Shown here piece after piece: positions 1-7,807 of a stretch of 64,000 nt of DNA; within the stretch, counting starts at the first letter, position 1; the number at the start of each line of letters is the position of its first letter. Location of the stretch: positions 1-64,000 of the IMG/VR virus record IMGVR_UViG_3300021091_003625. One strand, 5' to 3'. The DNA is from a virus. Made by a program: the position numbers and the translations under genes. The notes beneath the pieces were generated by a model. The model saw only the letters and a program-made list of their open reading frames with translations. It was not told the DNA's origin and made no database searches.

Positions 1-1
1 T

Positions 2-1666
2 ACCGCTGAAGTTAACAGTATAACACCATTAGTAGGTGAACTGATTTACAATACACAGACAGGAAGTGTTCTTGTCGGTGACGGGGGAACTGCTGGCGGC
101 GTGCCTATCGCCGGAGTGTCATTAAACGAATCTAAAGATGCTGCTGCTGCCTCGATTCTAGCGGGAACACACAAAAATATAAGTTTTTCTTATGATAGTG
201 TTGCAAAAACACTGAGCGCTACTGTTGATATTTTAACTCACGAAACGATCGTATCTGATGCTATCGTGACAGATAAAATTTTTAACACAGCATCTACGGT
301 GGTCATTGATGTAGATACTGCGACAGTTAATGGCACGTTGATCGGAAGTGTCACCGGCGATGTCAAAGGTTCCGTTTTCGCAGACGATTCAACTCTTTTG
401 GTAGATGCTATAGACGGTGTTCTTAGGGGAACATTAGTAGGAACCGTCACCGGCGATGTCAAAGGTTCCGTTTTCGCAGACGATTCAACTCTTTTGGTAG
501 ATGCTGTAGACGGTGTTCTTAGGGGAACATTAGTAGGAACCGTTGCGGGTAACGTTTTGGGTAACGTTTTGGGTAACGTTTCGGGTAATGTTTTGGGTGA
601 CGTTTCGGGTAATTTAACAGGAGATGTCAAAGGTTCTGTATTTGCAGAAAATTCGTCCATAATGGTTGATGCGACAAATGGTTCGATCAATTTAGATGGC
701 ACCGTACAGGGAGACGTGATACCAAATCAGAATGCAAGTCATGATCTAGGATCAAATACCAATTCATTCCGAGATCTGTATCTATCTGGTGACGCAACAT
801 TAAGGGGAAACTCAGTACGTACTTTTTCACTGGCTAATTTTACCTCAGATACATCCGCATCTATAATTAGTTTTAACAAATCCAGAGGAACAACGTCATC
901 ACCATCTACCGTGAATATAGGAGACCGATTAGGAAATATATTATTCAGAGGATTTAACGGATCCACAGAACTGACAGCGGCAGCTATAACTTCTAACGTT
1001 GATAGCACTATTTCTCCTACCAATATTCCAGGCAATCTTGAATTTAACGTAAGAAATACACTTGGTGTATTACTAACTCCGCTCAAAATATTAAATTCGG
1101 GTATAGTAAGAATACTATCTGATACAAATTTAACCAGTACTAAAGTTCTTTTAGCCAGCTGCCATCATGATAGCTCAGCGACAACCACAGCGATAGGGTT
1201 ATCAAGAAGTAGGGGATCAATAGAAGCCCCAACTGCTGTGCAAGACGGTGATCTTATCTATAATATAACATATGCTGGGTACGACGGTTTAGCTTATAGA
1301 GATAGCTCATCTATTCGGGCTGCGGTAGACGGATCTATTTCGAGTTCAATAGTTCCAGGGCGATTAGAATTTTATACTGCAAATTCGTCAGGTACACTAA
1401 TAAAAAACGCTCAATTAGATAAAAATGGTGTGTTAAAAGTTGATAATATACAAGCCCTTACTAATACTTTATCAATTGTTGGGGATATTGTTGGATCAGT
1501 TTTTTCCGATTCATCTACTTTGTTAGTAGACGGAACAAATGGATCACTTAAATATTATGCGACAGTTCCGGGAGATTGGAGTGGTTCTGCACCAACAACT
1601 GTAGGCGAAGCTTTAGATAGACTGGCCACCTTAGTGAAAACATTGAATGCTGGTGTAGGTGCTTAA
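2..1666 (+). CDS. Tail fibre / virion structural protein, 5' end outside window
   Basis: The reading frame is open to the left edge (554 residues visible), so the gene is partial at its 5' end; the GTG at 101 is not needed as a start. The protein is low-complexity and rich in G, V, T, D and S. It holds two near-identical 32-residue units (DNA 350-541), then short Gly-Asn-Val-Leu-type repeats, then a region with Gly-Ser-Val-Phe-Ala and Ser-Thr-Leu-Leu-Val-Asp-Ala motifs. The C-terminus (TTVGEALDRLA) resembles ends of marine T4-like phage fibre proteins. The GSVFA...DSTLLVDA motif recurs in the fibre encoded at 38238-40565, which links this gene to the adhesion apparatus. The exact fibre position is unknown. 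Confidence 0.75.
   Translation, partial: TAEVNSITPLVGELIYNTQTGSVLVGDGGTAGGVPIAGVSLNESKDAAAASILAGTHKNISFSYDSVAKTLSATVDILTHETIVSDAIVTDKIFNTASTVVIDVDTATVNGTLIGSVTGDVKGSVFADDSTLLVDAIDGVLRGTLVGTVTGDVKGSVFADDSTLLVDAVDGVLRGTLVGTVAGNVLGNVLGNVSGNVLGDVSGNLTGDVKGSVFAENSSIMVDATNGSINLDGTVQGDVIPNQNASHDLGSNTNSFRDLYLSGDATLRGNSVRTFSLANFTSDTSASIISFNKSRGTTSSPSTVNIGDRLGNILFRGFNGSTELTAAAITSNVDSTISPTNIPGNLEFNVRNTLGVLLTPLKILNSGIVRILSDTNLTSTKVLLASCHHDSSATTTAIGLSRSRGSIEAPTAVQDGDLIYNITYAGYDGLAYRDSSSIRAAVDGSISSSIVPGRLEFYTANSSGTLIKNAQLDKNGVLKVDNIQALTNTLSIVGDIVGSVFSDSSTLLVDGTNGSLKYYATVPGDWSGSAPTTVGEALDRLATLVKTLNAGVGA
350..541 (+). repeat. Two tandem 96-bp repeat units
   Basis: Two almost identical 96-bp copies begin at 350 and 446 inside the fibre gene. 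They keep the reading frame (32 residues each). The few differences include one Ile/Val codon change, so the duplication looks recent. Confidence 0.85.
548..620 (+). repeat. Degenerate 12-bp tandem repeat (Gly-Asn-Val-Leu/Ser)
   Basis: About six in-frame copies of a 12-bp unit close to GGTAACGTTTTG encode alternating GNVL/GNVS/GDVS tetrapeptides. This is typical of slippage-driven length change in fibre shafts. Confidence 0.8.
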
Positions 1667-1719
1667 CACTGTAATTTGCTGAATTATATTCATTCTTAAG
1701 AAATTCAAAAAAAATTTCC

Positions 1720-1727
1720 TATAAATA
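1720..1727 (+). promoter_or_regulatory. T4-type late promoter, leaderless arrangement
   Basis: An exact TATAAATA lies 4 nt before the ATG at 1732. In T4 the start of transcription is about 6 nt after the last A, which here falls on the start codon. No Shine-Dalgarno sequence can therefore be in the mRNA. Confidence 0.6.
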
Positions 1728-1731
1728 TCGG

Positions 1732-3003
1732 ATGGAACTACCTACAAACCGATTTTATAAAGTCAAAGATAAAATATTTCATAATAAAATCGAAGCGATT
1801 TTATATGCAAATAAAAGCAAAGAAGACGTCACATGGCATTTTTATCAAGAAATTTTTGATAAAGTAAATTGGTTAATCGAACCAGATCTCGGGTTAGATG
1901 AACTTTATGCAAAAAGAGCGGCCCAGATTAGAGATCAGTATGATTATATAGTTATATTGTGCAGCGGAGGAGCTGATAGTACAAATGTTGTAAAAAGTTT
2001 TATTAATAACGATATATTTCCTGACGAAATAATTGCATCGGCTCCGTTAGAAGGTTTGAATAACTACAATTTCAATGATACAGACAGTAGCCATTATAAT
2101 ACTATGTCTGAAACAAAATTTGCTCAACTACCGTTAATCAATGATATATCTCAAAAATATCCCAATATACGAATAACATTGCATGATTATTTCAAAGACA
2201 TTTTAGATTATAAACCTGAAGAATGGCTGTATTTGTGTGAAGATTGGGTCCATCCTTCGAGCTTGTCGAGGTATAGATTTGAAAGGCATAAACATCTTAA
2301 AAATTTAGCTGAATCGGGTAAGAAAATAGCATTTGTTTATGGTATAGACAAACCAATTTTAGTCGTCGGCAAAAACTACGAATCGCTAACGGTTAGTTTT
2401 TCAGATTTAACAGTTAATGTACAAAGACCGCCATTCAATGAAAACTATCCCAATGTAGATAACGTTCTTTTTTATTGGACAGCTGATTTGCCCGAATTAA
2501 TGGTTAAACAAGCGCATGTTTTAGGTAAATGGATTTTTCAAAAAGAAAATTGGTACGCTCTGCGTTACCTAACTGTCTACGATAGGGCTATGAAAACAAG
2601 TTATGTCGACAACAGGATGAGACATAGCAAATACGAAAGAGCTATTGTTCCTTGCATATATCCGAACACTTACCGTAAAGTTTTTCAGGCTGAAAAACCA
2701 TCTAGTCTATTTCTAGGAGAACATGATTTCTGGTTTTACAAATTACATAAAGATACGACTTCGTATCAGATGATGCTGTCAGATTCAGTTAATTTTCTAA
2801 ATAAAATAGACTACAAATACCTTAATAGACAAAAATCCGGATTGGTCACGTACCATAACACCTATAGTTTAGGACCATTAAAAAAATTTTGTACAGCTAG
2901 CGAAACTTTAAAATCAATTATAAATTTAGAAACTTTTTTTGGAAAAAAATTAAGCGACACCAAGATTCCAGAAAATTTTATAGACCTTTATTTCGGAATG
3001 TAA
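1732..3003 (+). CDS. PP-loop (N-type) ATP pyrophosphatase, asparagine-synthase-like
   Basis: This 423-residue protein has a P-loop-like pyrophosphatase motif, SGGADS, at residues 78-83 after a hydrophobic strand (YIVILC). That is the signature of N-type ATP pyrophosphatases (asparagine synthase C-domain, QueC, NAD synthetase, sugar amidotransferases), which activate a carboxyl or carbonyl group by adenylation. No glutaminase domain with an N-terminal catalytic Cys is present, so the nitrogen donor or other nucleophile must come from elsewhere. A late promoter sits directly before the start. It is the first gene of the AT-rich island, and its 3' end overlaps the converging cupin gene. Two other PP-loop proteins lie in the island (4535 and 14909). 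The substrate is unknown. Confidence 0.65.
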   Translation: MELPTNRFYKVKDKIFHNKIEAILYANKSKEDVTWHFYQEIFDKVNWLIEPDLGLDELYAKRAAQIRDQYDYIVILCSGGADSTNVVKSFINNDIFPDEIIASAPLEGLNNYNFNDTDSSHYNTMSETKFAQLPLINDISQKYPNIRITLHDYFKDILDYKPEEWLYLCEDWVHPSSLSRYRFERHKHLKNLAESGKKIAFVYGIDKPILVVGKNYESLTVSFSDLTVNVQRPPFNENYPNVDNVLFYWTADLPELMVKQAHVLGKWIFQKENWYALRYLTVYDRAMKTSYVDNRMRHSKYERAIVPCIYPNTYRKVFQAEKPSSLFLGEHDFWFYKLHKDTTSYQMMLSDSVNFLNKIDYKYLNRQKSGLVTYHNTYSLGPLKKFCTASETLKSIINLETFFGKKLSDTKIPENFIDLYFGM

Positions 3004-3611
3004 GTTCTGCTTTTCATAGGATTATATTCGTCTGTGGGACCGTCATCACTATCCGGATGAAAAGCAATTAAACTCATATCTGATTCATTAGTAATGAACC
3101 TATGCGATTCAAATCTATTTAAAATAAAACAATCACCTATGTTAAGTTCCTGTGATCGATCGTTAAATTCTGCTACACCAGATCCTGAAATTATCATTCC
3201 TATTCTTATACTAGGATGAACATGAAATGTTTGTTTGATAAATTTTGGAAAATACAAATAATTTATACAAGGATCACCGTTCCTGCAAGGAGAAACTAGA
3301 TTAGAATTAGAACATCCATCTATGTAACTTAAATTCCCAGGTAATCCCGGATTAATTAAACAAATATATTGATCAGGAAAGTTATATCCAAATAAATCTA
3401 TAACTATTCCGTGGCCTACTATTTCAAACTCGACGTTTACTGACGCTGCAAAAACTCCAGAAAATTTAAATTTTTCTGATTTTAAATCACCATTACACAT
3501 GATAAATCGAGTGGTTTCTTTACTGGCAAATGATCGATTGCCATCTACTTTACTGACATAAATTCTATGTCTATCGTTATGCACAAAATCATCATTTATT
3601 AACTTGAACAT
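2988..3611 (-). CDS. Cupin-domain protein
   Basis: This 207-residue protein has a C-terminal cupin barrel at about residues 120-190: His-x-His-Pro followed by RIGMIISGSG, then GDCFILNRFESHRF as the second cupin motif. The N-terminal half is not recognised. Single-domain cupins of this shape bind a metal or a sugar nucleotide and act as isomerases, dioxygenases or binding proteins. It is transcribed against its neighbours, with a plausible ribosome site (AAAGGAT) before the ATG. Its 3' end overlaps the PP-loop gene by 16 bp. A role in the island's small-molecule or glycan chemistry is inferred only. Confidence 0.6.
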   Translation of the reverse strand: MFKLINDDFVHNDRHRIYVSKVDGNRSFASKETTRFIMCNGDLKSEKFKFSGVFAASVNVEFEIVGHGIVIDLFGYNFPDQYICLINPGLPGNLSYIDGCSNSNLVSPCRNGDPCINYLYFPKFIKQTFHVHPSIRIGMIISGSGVAEFNDRSQELNIGDCFILNRFESHRFITNESDMSLIAFHPDSDDGPTDEYNPMKSRTYIPK

Positions 3612-3651
3612 AACTAATATCCTTTAAGTAATTTCATAATCGTACTTATAT

Positions 3652-3659
3652 GATAAATA
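3652..3659 (+). promoter_or_regulatory. T4-type late promoter (GATAAATA)
   Basis: GATAAATA lies upstream of the ATG at 3688. The predicted transcript would start near 3665 and contain an AAAAGG ribosome site. Confidence 0.5.
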
Positions 3660-3687
3660 CTTTTATATCTTCAAAAAAGGGCTAAAA

Positions 3688-4062
3688 ATGGAAATTGAAA
3701 AAGAAATAGAATGTACCAGAGAATCTATTGAAATTCCATGGTTTTTCGATTATATAAGAGACAATAAAGAAAAATTTGTCGATATTTTCTCTTATACAGA
3801 AGAAACTTTTATTATTCCTGGCGATATCTTGATAGAAAATAATACAAGCGGAAATGGATTAGTTCAGAATAAAAAAATATATTTTAAAAATTACAATGTT
3901 TTTGACAGATGGCAGAATGATCCAACTTTATTATTAATTCAAGAAGAAAATAAAAAATATAATGAAGAGAACGGGATAATAATGAATTTTATGCGTATAA
4001 AGGATTTAGTAACAGATATCGTTTTTGTGTCAAGATCTTCCGATTCTAATGATCCTGAATAG
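3688..4062 (+). CDS. Hypothetical protein in AT-rich island
   Basis: I do not recognise this 124-residue protein. It is acidic, Glu/Lys/Ile-rich and soluble, with no signal peptide or membrane segment. The start is supported by an AAAAGG ribosome site and an upstream late promoter. Its 3' end overlaps the converging acetyltransferase gene by 17 bp. It sits between the cupin and GNAT genes of the island. Confidence 0.6.
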   Translation: MEIEKEIECTRESIEIPWFFDYIRDNKEKFVDIFSYTEETFIIPGDILIENNTSGNGLVQNKKIYFKNYNVFDRWQNDPTLLLIQEENKKYNEENGIIMNFMRIKDLVTDIVFVSRSSDSNDPE

Positions 4063-4501
4063 TCTGATTAACATTCTTGTAAACTATGGTCATCAAAGAT
4101 TCGTATCCGACCGATTTTGAAATTTTGTCGATCATTAGTTTGTTTTGTAAATGTATAGATGAATATATTCTATTTTTCGATAGGTTAATCGCTACGTGAT
4201 TTAAATATTCATGCATAACTTTGTATAATCCTTTCTTCCTGTGATTTTTTTCAACAAATGCTATATTAATCCAAATAGCATTTTTATATTTAAACTCGTC
4301 ATAAAAAATAGATGCAGCTCTTTCTTCTGAGTTTTCAAATATGATAGCTCCTGTCGCTCTTGGTGGAACATGGTTTATCATTTGATATCCTTCATTTTTG
4401 TATTTTTCATGGATAGATTCATAATATAAATTTAGATTGTCATCAATTTCTTGATACCAATTTAAATTGAAATTCATTAAAGAAATAAAAGTATCTGGCA
4501 T
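4046..4501 (-). CDS. GNAT-family N-acetyltransferase
   Basis: This 151-residue protein is the usual GNAT length. The segment INIAFVEKNHRKKGLYKVM matches the motif A region: a beta strand, then a degenerate R/Q-x-x-G-x-G/A acetyl-CoA loop (NHRKKGLYK). It is followed by a helix and a further strand ending near MTIVYKNV. GNAT enzymes transfer acetyl or acyl groups to amines. The acceptor is unknown. It is a single gene on the minus strand in the island. A second GNAT-like protein is encoded at 12303-12971. Confidence 0.6.
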   Translation of the reverse strand: MPDTFISLMNFNLNWYQEIDDNLNLYYESIHEKYKNEGYQMINHVPPRATGAIIFENSEERAASIFYDEFKYKNAIWINIAFVEKNHRKKGLYKVMHEYLNHVAINLSKNRIYSSIHLQNKLMIDKISKSVGYESLMTIVYKNVNQTIQDH

Positions 4502-4504
4502 GTT

Positions 4505-4512
4505 TATAAATA
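4505..4512 (+). promoter_or_regulatory. T4-type late promoter (TATAAATA)
   Basis: An exact TATAAATA lies 22 nt before the ATG at 4535, giving a leader of about 17 nt without a clear Shine-Dalgarno sequence. It starts the longest co-directional run of the island (4535-9331). Confidence 0.5.
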
Positions 4513-4534
4513 TTCCGTAAATTACTTATCTATT

Positions 4535-5422
4535 ATGATCACACCGAGATACAAAAATTACTACACTATCCAAGGTACCGGAATAAATTTTAATTTAAAC
4601 ATATCAAAATGTTCTCGTGCGGTAGGTACATACCAAGAAGAGTTAATTAATAACGCGATCTTTCTAAAAGAAAATACAAAGAAAGACATTTATGTATTCT
4701 ATAGTGGGGGATTAGATAGCGAATACATAATTAAGATCTTTCTTTCTCAAAAAATTAAAATAACACCAATTATCGTTTCATTAGAACCAAATTATAATTC
4801 GTTTGATATTTCATACGCTATAGATTTTTGCAAATACAACGATTTAAAACCTATTATAATAAATTTTGATTTCGATAACTTTGTAACTTCGGGTGAGTTT
4901 CTTGAAGTGGCTCGATCTGCCAATTGCATTGTGTATCAATACCCGGTATTCTTAAAACTATCAAAAACGTTGGACGGTACTATAATATTTGGTAGCGATC
5001 AACCCCATCTTTGTAAAGATGATAACTCTGATACTTGGTATTTTGACGAAAGAGAAAGGATAGTATCAGTTTGGTATAATTGGTATAAAAACCAAAATTT
5101 AGACGGAACCCCATCATTTTTAAATTACAATCCCGAAACATTGTTATCATTTCTATATGAACCAAGAATAAAAGATCTTGTGTCTAATAAAATTAAAGGC
5201 AGAAAAGGTACTAGTTCTAGTAAATTAATGATTTATGATAGACATTTTAAAGATATGCGGTCAAGAAGCAAATATGATGGTTTCGAAATTATACGAACAT
5301 CTAAAATTTTTAGTCATCCCGATATTCAAATGATCAGAACTGATCCTATGGATTATTCTATACCCCACAATGGGTATTTTAAAATATCTTATAATTCATT
5401 GTTAAAAAAATTAACTCAATGA
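4535..5422 (+). CDS. PP-loop ATP pyrophosphatase, asparagine-synthase-like
   Basis: This 295-residue protein has the pyrophosphatase loop SGGLDS at residues 57-62 after the strand DIYVFY. It has no glutaminase domain. Its N-terminal part (a Gly-x-Asn-Phe segment, then Gly-x-Tyr-x-Glu-Glu) aligns with that of the protein at 14909-15841, so these two are paralogues. The protein at 1732 is more distant. The 3' end overlaps the next gene (ATG at 5419) by 4 nt, which suggests translational coupling with the hydroxylase-like protein. The adenylated substrate cannot be deduced. Confidence 0.65.
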   Translation: MITPRYKNYYTIQGTGINFNLNISKCSRAVGTYQEELINNAIFLKENTKKDIYVFYSGGLDSEYIIKIFLSQKIKITPIIVSLEPNYNSFDISYAIDFCKYNDLKPIIINFDFDNFVTSGEFLEVARSANCIVYQYPVFLKLSKTLDGTIIFGSDQPHLCKDDNSDTWYFDERERIVSVWYNWYKNQNLDGTPSFLNYNPETLLSFLYEPRIKDLVSNKIKGRKGTSSSKLMIYDRHFKDMRSRSKYDGFEIIRTSKIFSHPDIQMIRTDPMDYSIPHNGYFKISYNSLLKKLTQ

Positions 5423-6282
5423 AACATAAAATTTTTATAACAGAAATTCCGAAAAAGTTTACAGTATGGCAGTGGATAATGAAAACCACCGACATTAAAA
5501 AATTAATGTCAACTATAGTGTCGCCAGTAAAAACATATACGATTTTAGATCTTATACACAATATAGATATTAAAGGTCTGACCAAAACTACAACAAAAAT
5601 TATTGATACATTTGGATACCAAGGATGGAAGAACAATGTAGGAGAAGATCAAGCCTACGGGGGATTAAGCTTAACTTATAATCCCGAGTACCGTGATATC
5701 TCAAATGAGAATAGTCAAACTCTTGGGACATATCGCAATCAGAAAACAGAATATTTCTTTGATCAAACCCATAATTTCAATGACTTACAAAATACGTATT
5801 ATGATACATATGGGTTTAGAAAATTATCTCCCTGCGCAGAACTATTAGACGCATTTCTTTTAGATTTTGATAGAACGTTAATCAGAAGTAGGATAGCCAT
5901 ATTAAATTCTCAACATTTAGATCCAACAACTATAAATTCCTGGGGGTGGCACAGAGATGAATCTGTTTTTGAAAATATACGAATTAACATACCTATCCAA
6001 ACTGACAATAATTATCTTTTTCAACTATTAGGAAAATCGACTCTACATTTAAAATATGGACACATGTATTCGTGGGATACCAACGTTCCCCACAGAGTAT
6101 TTCCTTATATAAATTCGATAAAAAATAGAATACATATAGTTTTAGGATTTAGCCCATGGTTCGATTACAATCCTTTAGATCAATGCTGGTGCAGCAATGA
6201 ATTCTATGGTAAAATACACCCGTTCGAAATGCTTATTTCGGGTTTAATAAATAAAAAGATAACAGGTGCAAATTATATATGA
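5419..6282 (+). CDS. Aspartyl/asparaginyl beta-hydroxylase-like 2-oxoglutarate oxygenase
   Basis: This 287-residue protein has a C-terminal double-stranded beta-helix signature: WGWHRD with His178 and Asp180 as the first two Fe(II) ligands, His225 in WDTNVPHRV as the third, and a later Arg in KNRIHIV that could bind 2-oxoglutarate. This matches the aspartyl/asparaginyl hydroxylase type. The first 110 residues are unassigned. It overlaps the PP-loop gene upstream and the desaturase downstream by 4 nt each, so it belongs to one operon with them. Hydroxylation of an activated amino acid, fatty acyl chain or sugar is possible; the substrate is not known. Confidence 0.65.
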   Translation: MKHKIFITEIPKKFTVWQWIMKTTDIKKLMSTIVSPVKTYTILDLIHNIDIKGLTKTTTKIIDTFGYQGWKNNVGEDQAYGGLSLTYNPEYRDISNENSQTLGTYRNQKTEYFFDQTHNFNDLQNTYYDTYGFRKLSPCAELLDAFLLDFDRTLIRSRIAILNSQHLDPTTINSWGWHRDESVFENIRINIPIQTDNNYLFQLLGKSTLHLKYGHMYSWDTNVPHRVFPYINSIKNRIHIVLGFSPWFDYNPLDQCWCSNEFYGKIHPFEMLISGLINKKITGANYI

Positions 6283-7034
6283 AACTATTTTCAGCTTCGG
6301 CTATATCTTTATCTATAATACAAATAATTTCTACAATTGGAGCTATAATTGGGCTATGGGTGTTTAGTTTTGACTATCTGTCTATTATAGTTATTCTCGT
6401 ATCATACTATCTATATAGTGGTATCGGAGTGAGTATGATGCTACACCGTTTTTACGCACACAAAAGTTTTGAATTTAAATATCCCATTTTAAAATATGTG
6501 TTTACCTGGTTCGCTTTAATGTCTGGACGAGGAAGTATTATAGGTTGGGTTCATGTACATCGAGAACATCATGCATTTTCTGACACTGAAAAAGATCCTC
6601 ATTCTCCTAGTATAAAAGGATGGCGGGTGCTTTTTCCGCATTTGATGGATTACGGTAAAAAAATAAATGTAAGACTGGTAAGGGATTTACTTAATAAAAA
6701 ACAAATATATATTAATGACTATTATATGTTGCTAGTATTATCTTGTGTCTCTATTTTGATAATCATCGATCCTTGGATAGCATATTTTTGTTGGTTTGTC
6801 CCGGTATCAATTACTCATTTTGTTTTAAACACATTCATTTATTTTGGTCATAATTTAGGGTATACTAATCATAAGTATAAAGATAATAGCAAAAACCTTT
6901 GGGTATATGGCATATTGCTCTGGGGCGAAGGTTGGCATAATAATCATCATTCGAATGCCAAAAATTGGAATATGCAAGAGAAATGGTGGGAATTAGATCT
7001 GATAGCCCCCCTTATATACTTGGTAAAAAAATGA
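6279..7034 (+). CDS. Fatty-acid (acyl-CoA type) desaturase
   Basis: This 251-residue integral membrane protein has the three histidine boxes of the membrane-bound di-iron desaturase family: HRFYAH (56-61), HREHH (94-98) and HNNHH (220-224). Hydrophobic segments lie at about residues 8-50, 145-165 and 165-185. Family members insert a double bond in acyl-CoA or acyl lipids in the membrane, using O2 and electrons from a ferredoxin or cytochrome b5. At 251 residues it is a short bacterial form. ATGA overlap with the next gene, a second desaturase, points to an ancestral duplication. Confidence 0.85.
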   Translation: MKLFSASAISLSIIQIISTIGAIIGLWVFSFDYLSIIVILVSYYLYSGIGVSMMLHRFYAHKSFEFKYPILKYVFTWFALMSGRGSIIGWVHVHREHHAFSDTEKDPHSPSIKGWRVLFPHLMDYGKKINVRLVRDLLNKKQIYINDYYMLLVLSCVSILIIIDPWIAYFCWFVPVSITHFVLNTFIYFGHNLGYTNHKYKDNSKNLWVYGILLWGEGWHNNHHSNAKNWNMQEKWWELDLIAPLIYLVKK

Positions 7035-7804
7035 AAAATATATTTTCTAGTAATACTTTAGGAGTCCAAATATTCGCTATCATAAGCATAATCGGCACAA
7101 TTATAGGAATTTACAGTCATGGATTAGACTATTTTGCTCTATTACTTATTGTTATTGGATATTTCTTATATGGATGTCTAGGAATAGTGGTCACATTCCA
7201 CAGAAATCTCACCCATAATAGCTACGAGACTACTCCTATAATAAAAAATTTATTTTCACTACTGGGATGCTTCGGTAACACAGGTAGCCCATTAGCATGG
7301 ACTGCTATCCATATCAATCATCATTTAAAAAGTGATAAAGTAACCGATCCTCATAGTCCTAAATACAGAGGATACAAAATATTTTCATTATCGTATGATG
7401 CACGGGTGGATGGTAACACTAAATGGAAAATGAGAAAACTTATAACAGATAGATATCAACAATTTTTACATCGTTACTATTTTATAATTTTATTTTTATG
7501 GAGCCTAATCCTATTCATATTAGGGGGATCATATCTGATGATATTTTTGCACTGGGCTCCTGCCTTGCTTACAGGGATCATGAGTAATGTTGTAAACTAC
7601 ATAGGACATAAACCTAATTGGTTTGGAAGTTATCGTCGATATAATTTGAAAGACCAGAGCACAAACAATTGGCTATGGGCGATTCCTAGCTGGGGAGAAA
7701 CATGGCACAACAATCATCATAGGCATCCTAAGAACTACAGTTGCGGTGAATCATGGTGGGAAATAGATGTATCAGCGATGATAATAAAAATAATTAAAAT
7801 TTAA
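7031..7804 (+). CDS. Second fatty-acid desaturase
   Basis: This 257-residue paralogue of the preceding gene has histidine boxes HRNLTH (57-62), HINHH (94-98) and HNNHH (226-230). The start at 7031 is chosen because it forms an ATGA overlap with the upstream stop; an in-frame ATG at 6965 would run 70 bp into the first desaturase. Both proteins share the order hydrophobic hairpin, boxes 1 and 2, hydrophobic hairpin, box 3. The pair could act at different chain positions or as a heteromer. The electron donor is not encoded nearby. Confidence 0.85.
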   Translation: MKNIFSSNTLGVQIFAIISIIGTIIGIYSHGLDYFALLLIVIGYFLYGCLGIVVTFHRNLTHNSYETTPIIKNLFSLLGCFGNTGSPLAWTAIHINHHLKSDKVTDPHSPKYRGYKIFSLSYDARVDGNTKWKMRKLITDRYQQFLHRYYFIILFLWSLILFILGGSYLMIFLHWAPALLTGIMSNVVNYIGHKPNWFGSYRRYNLKDQSTNNWLWAIPSWGETWHNNHHRHPKNYSCGESWWEIDVSAMIIKIIKI

Positions 7805-7807
7805 TCA

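Noticed and set aside
350-620. CRISPR-like repeat array
   Set aside because: The repeats are contiguous, in frame and without spacers; they encode fibre repeats.
238-702. Open frame on the minus strand across the fibre repeats
   Set aside because: It exists only because the repeated codons of the plus-strand fibre lack stops in antisense. Composition (repetitive Pro/Thr/Val) and position show it is a shadow.
1732-3003. Complete asparagine synthetase
   Set aside because: The N-terminal glutaminase with catalytic Cys2 is absent, and only the ATP pyrophosphatase signature can be supported.
6965-7030. Upstream start for the second desaturase
   Set aside because: It would overlap the first desaturase by 70 bp in another frame and adds no conserved residues; the ATGA start at 7031 is better.
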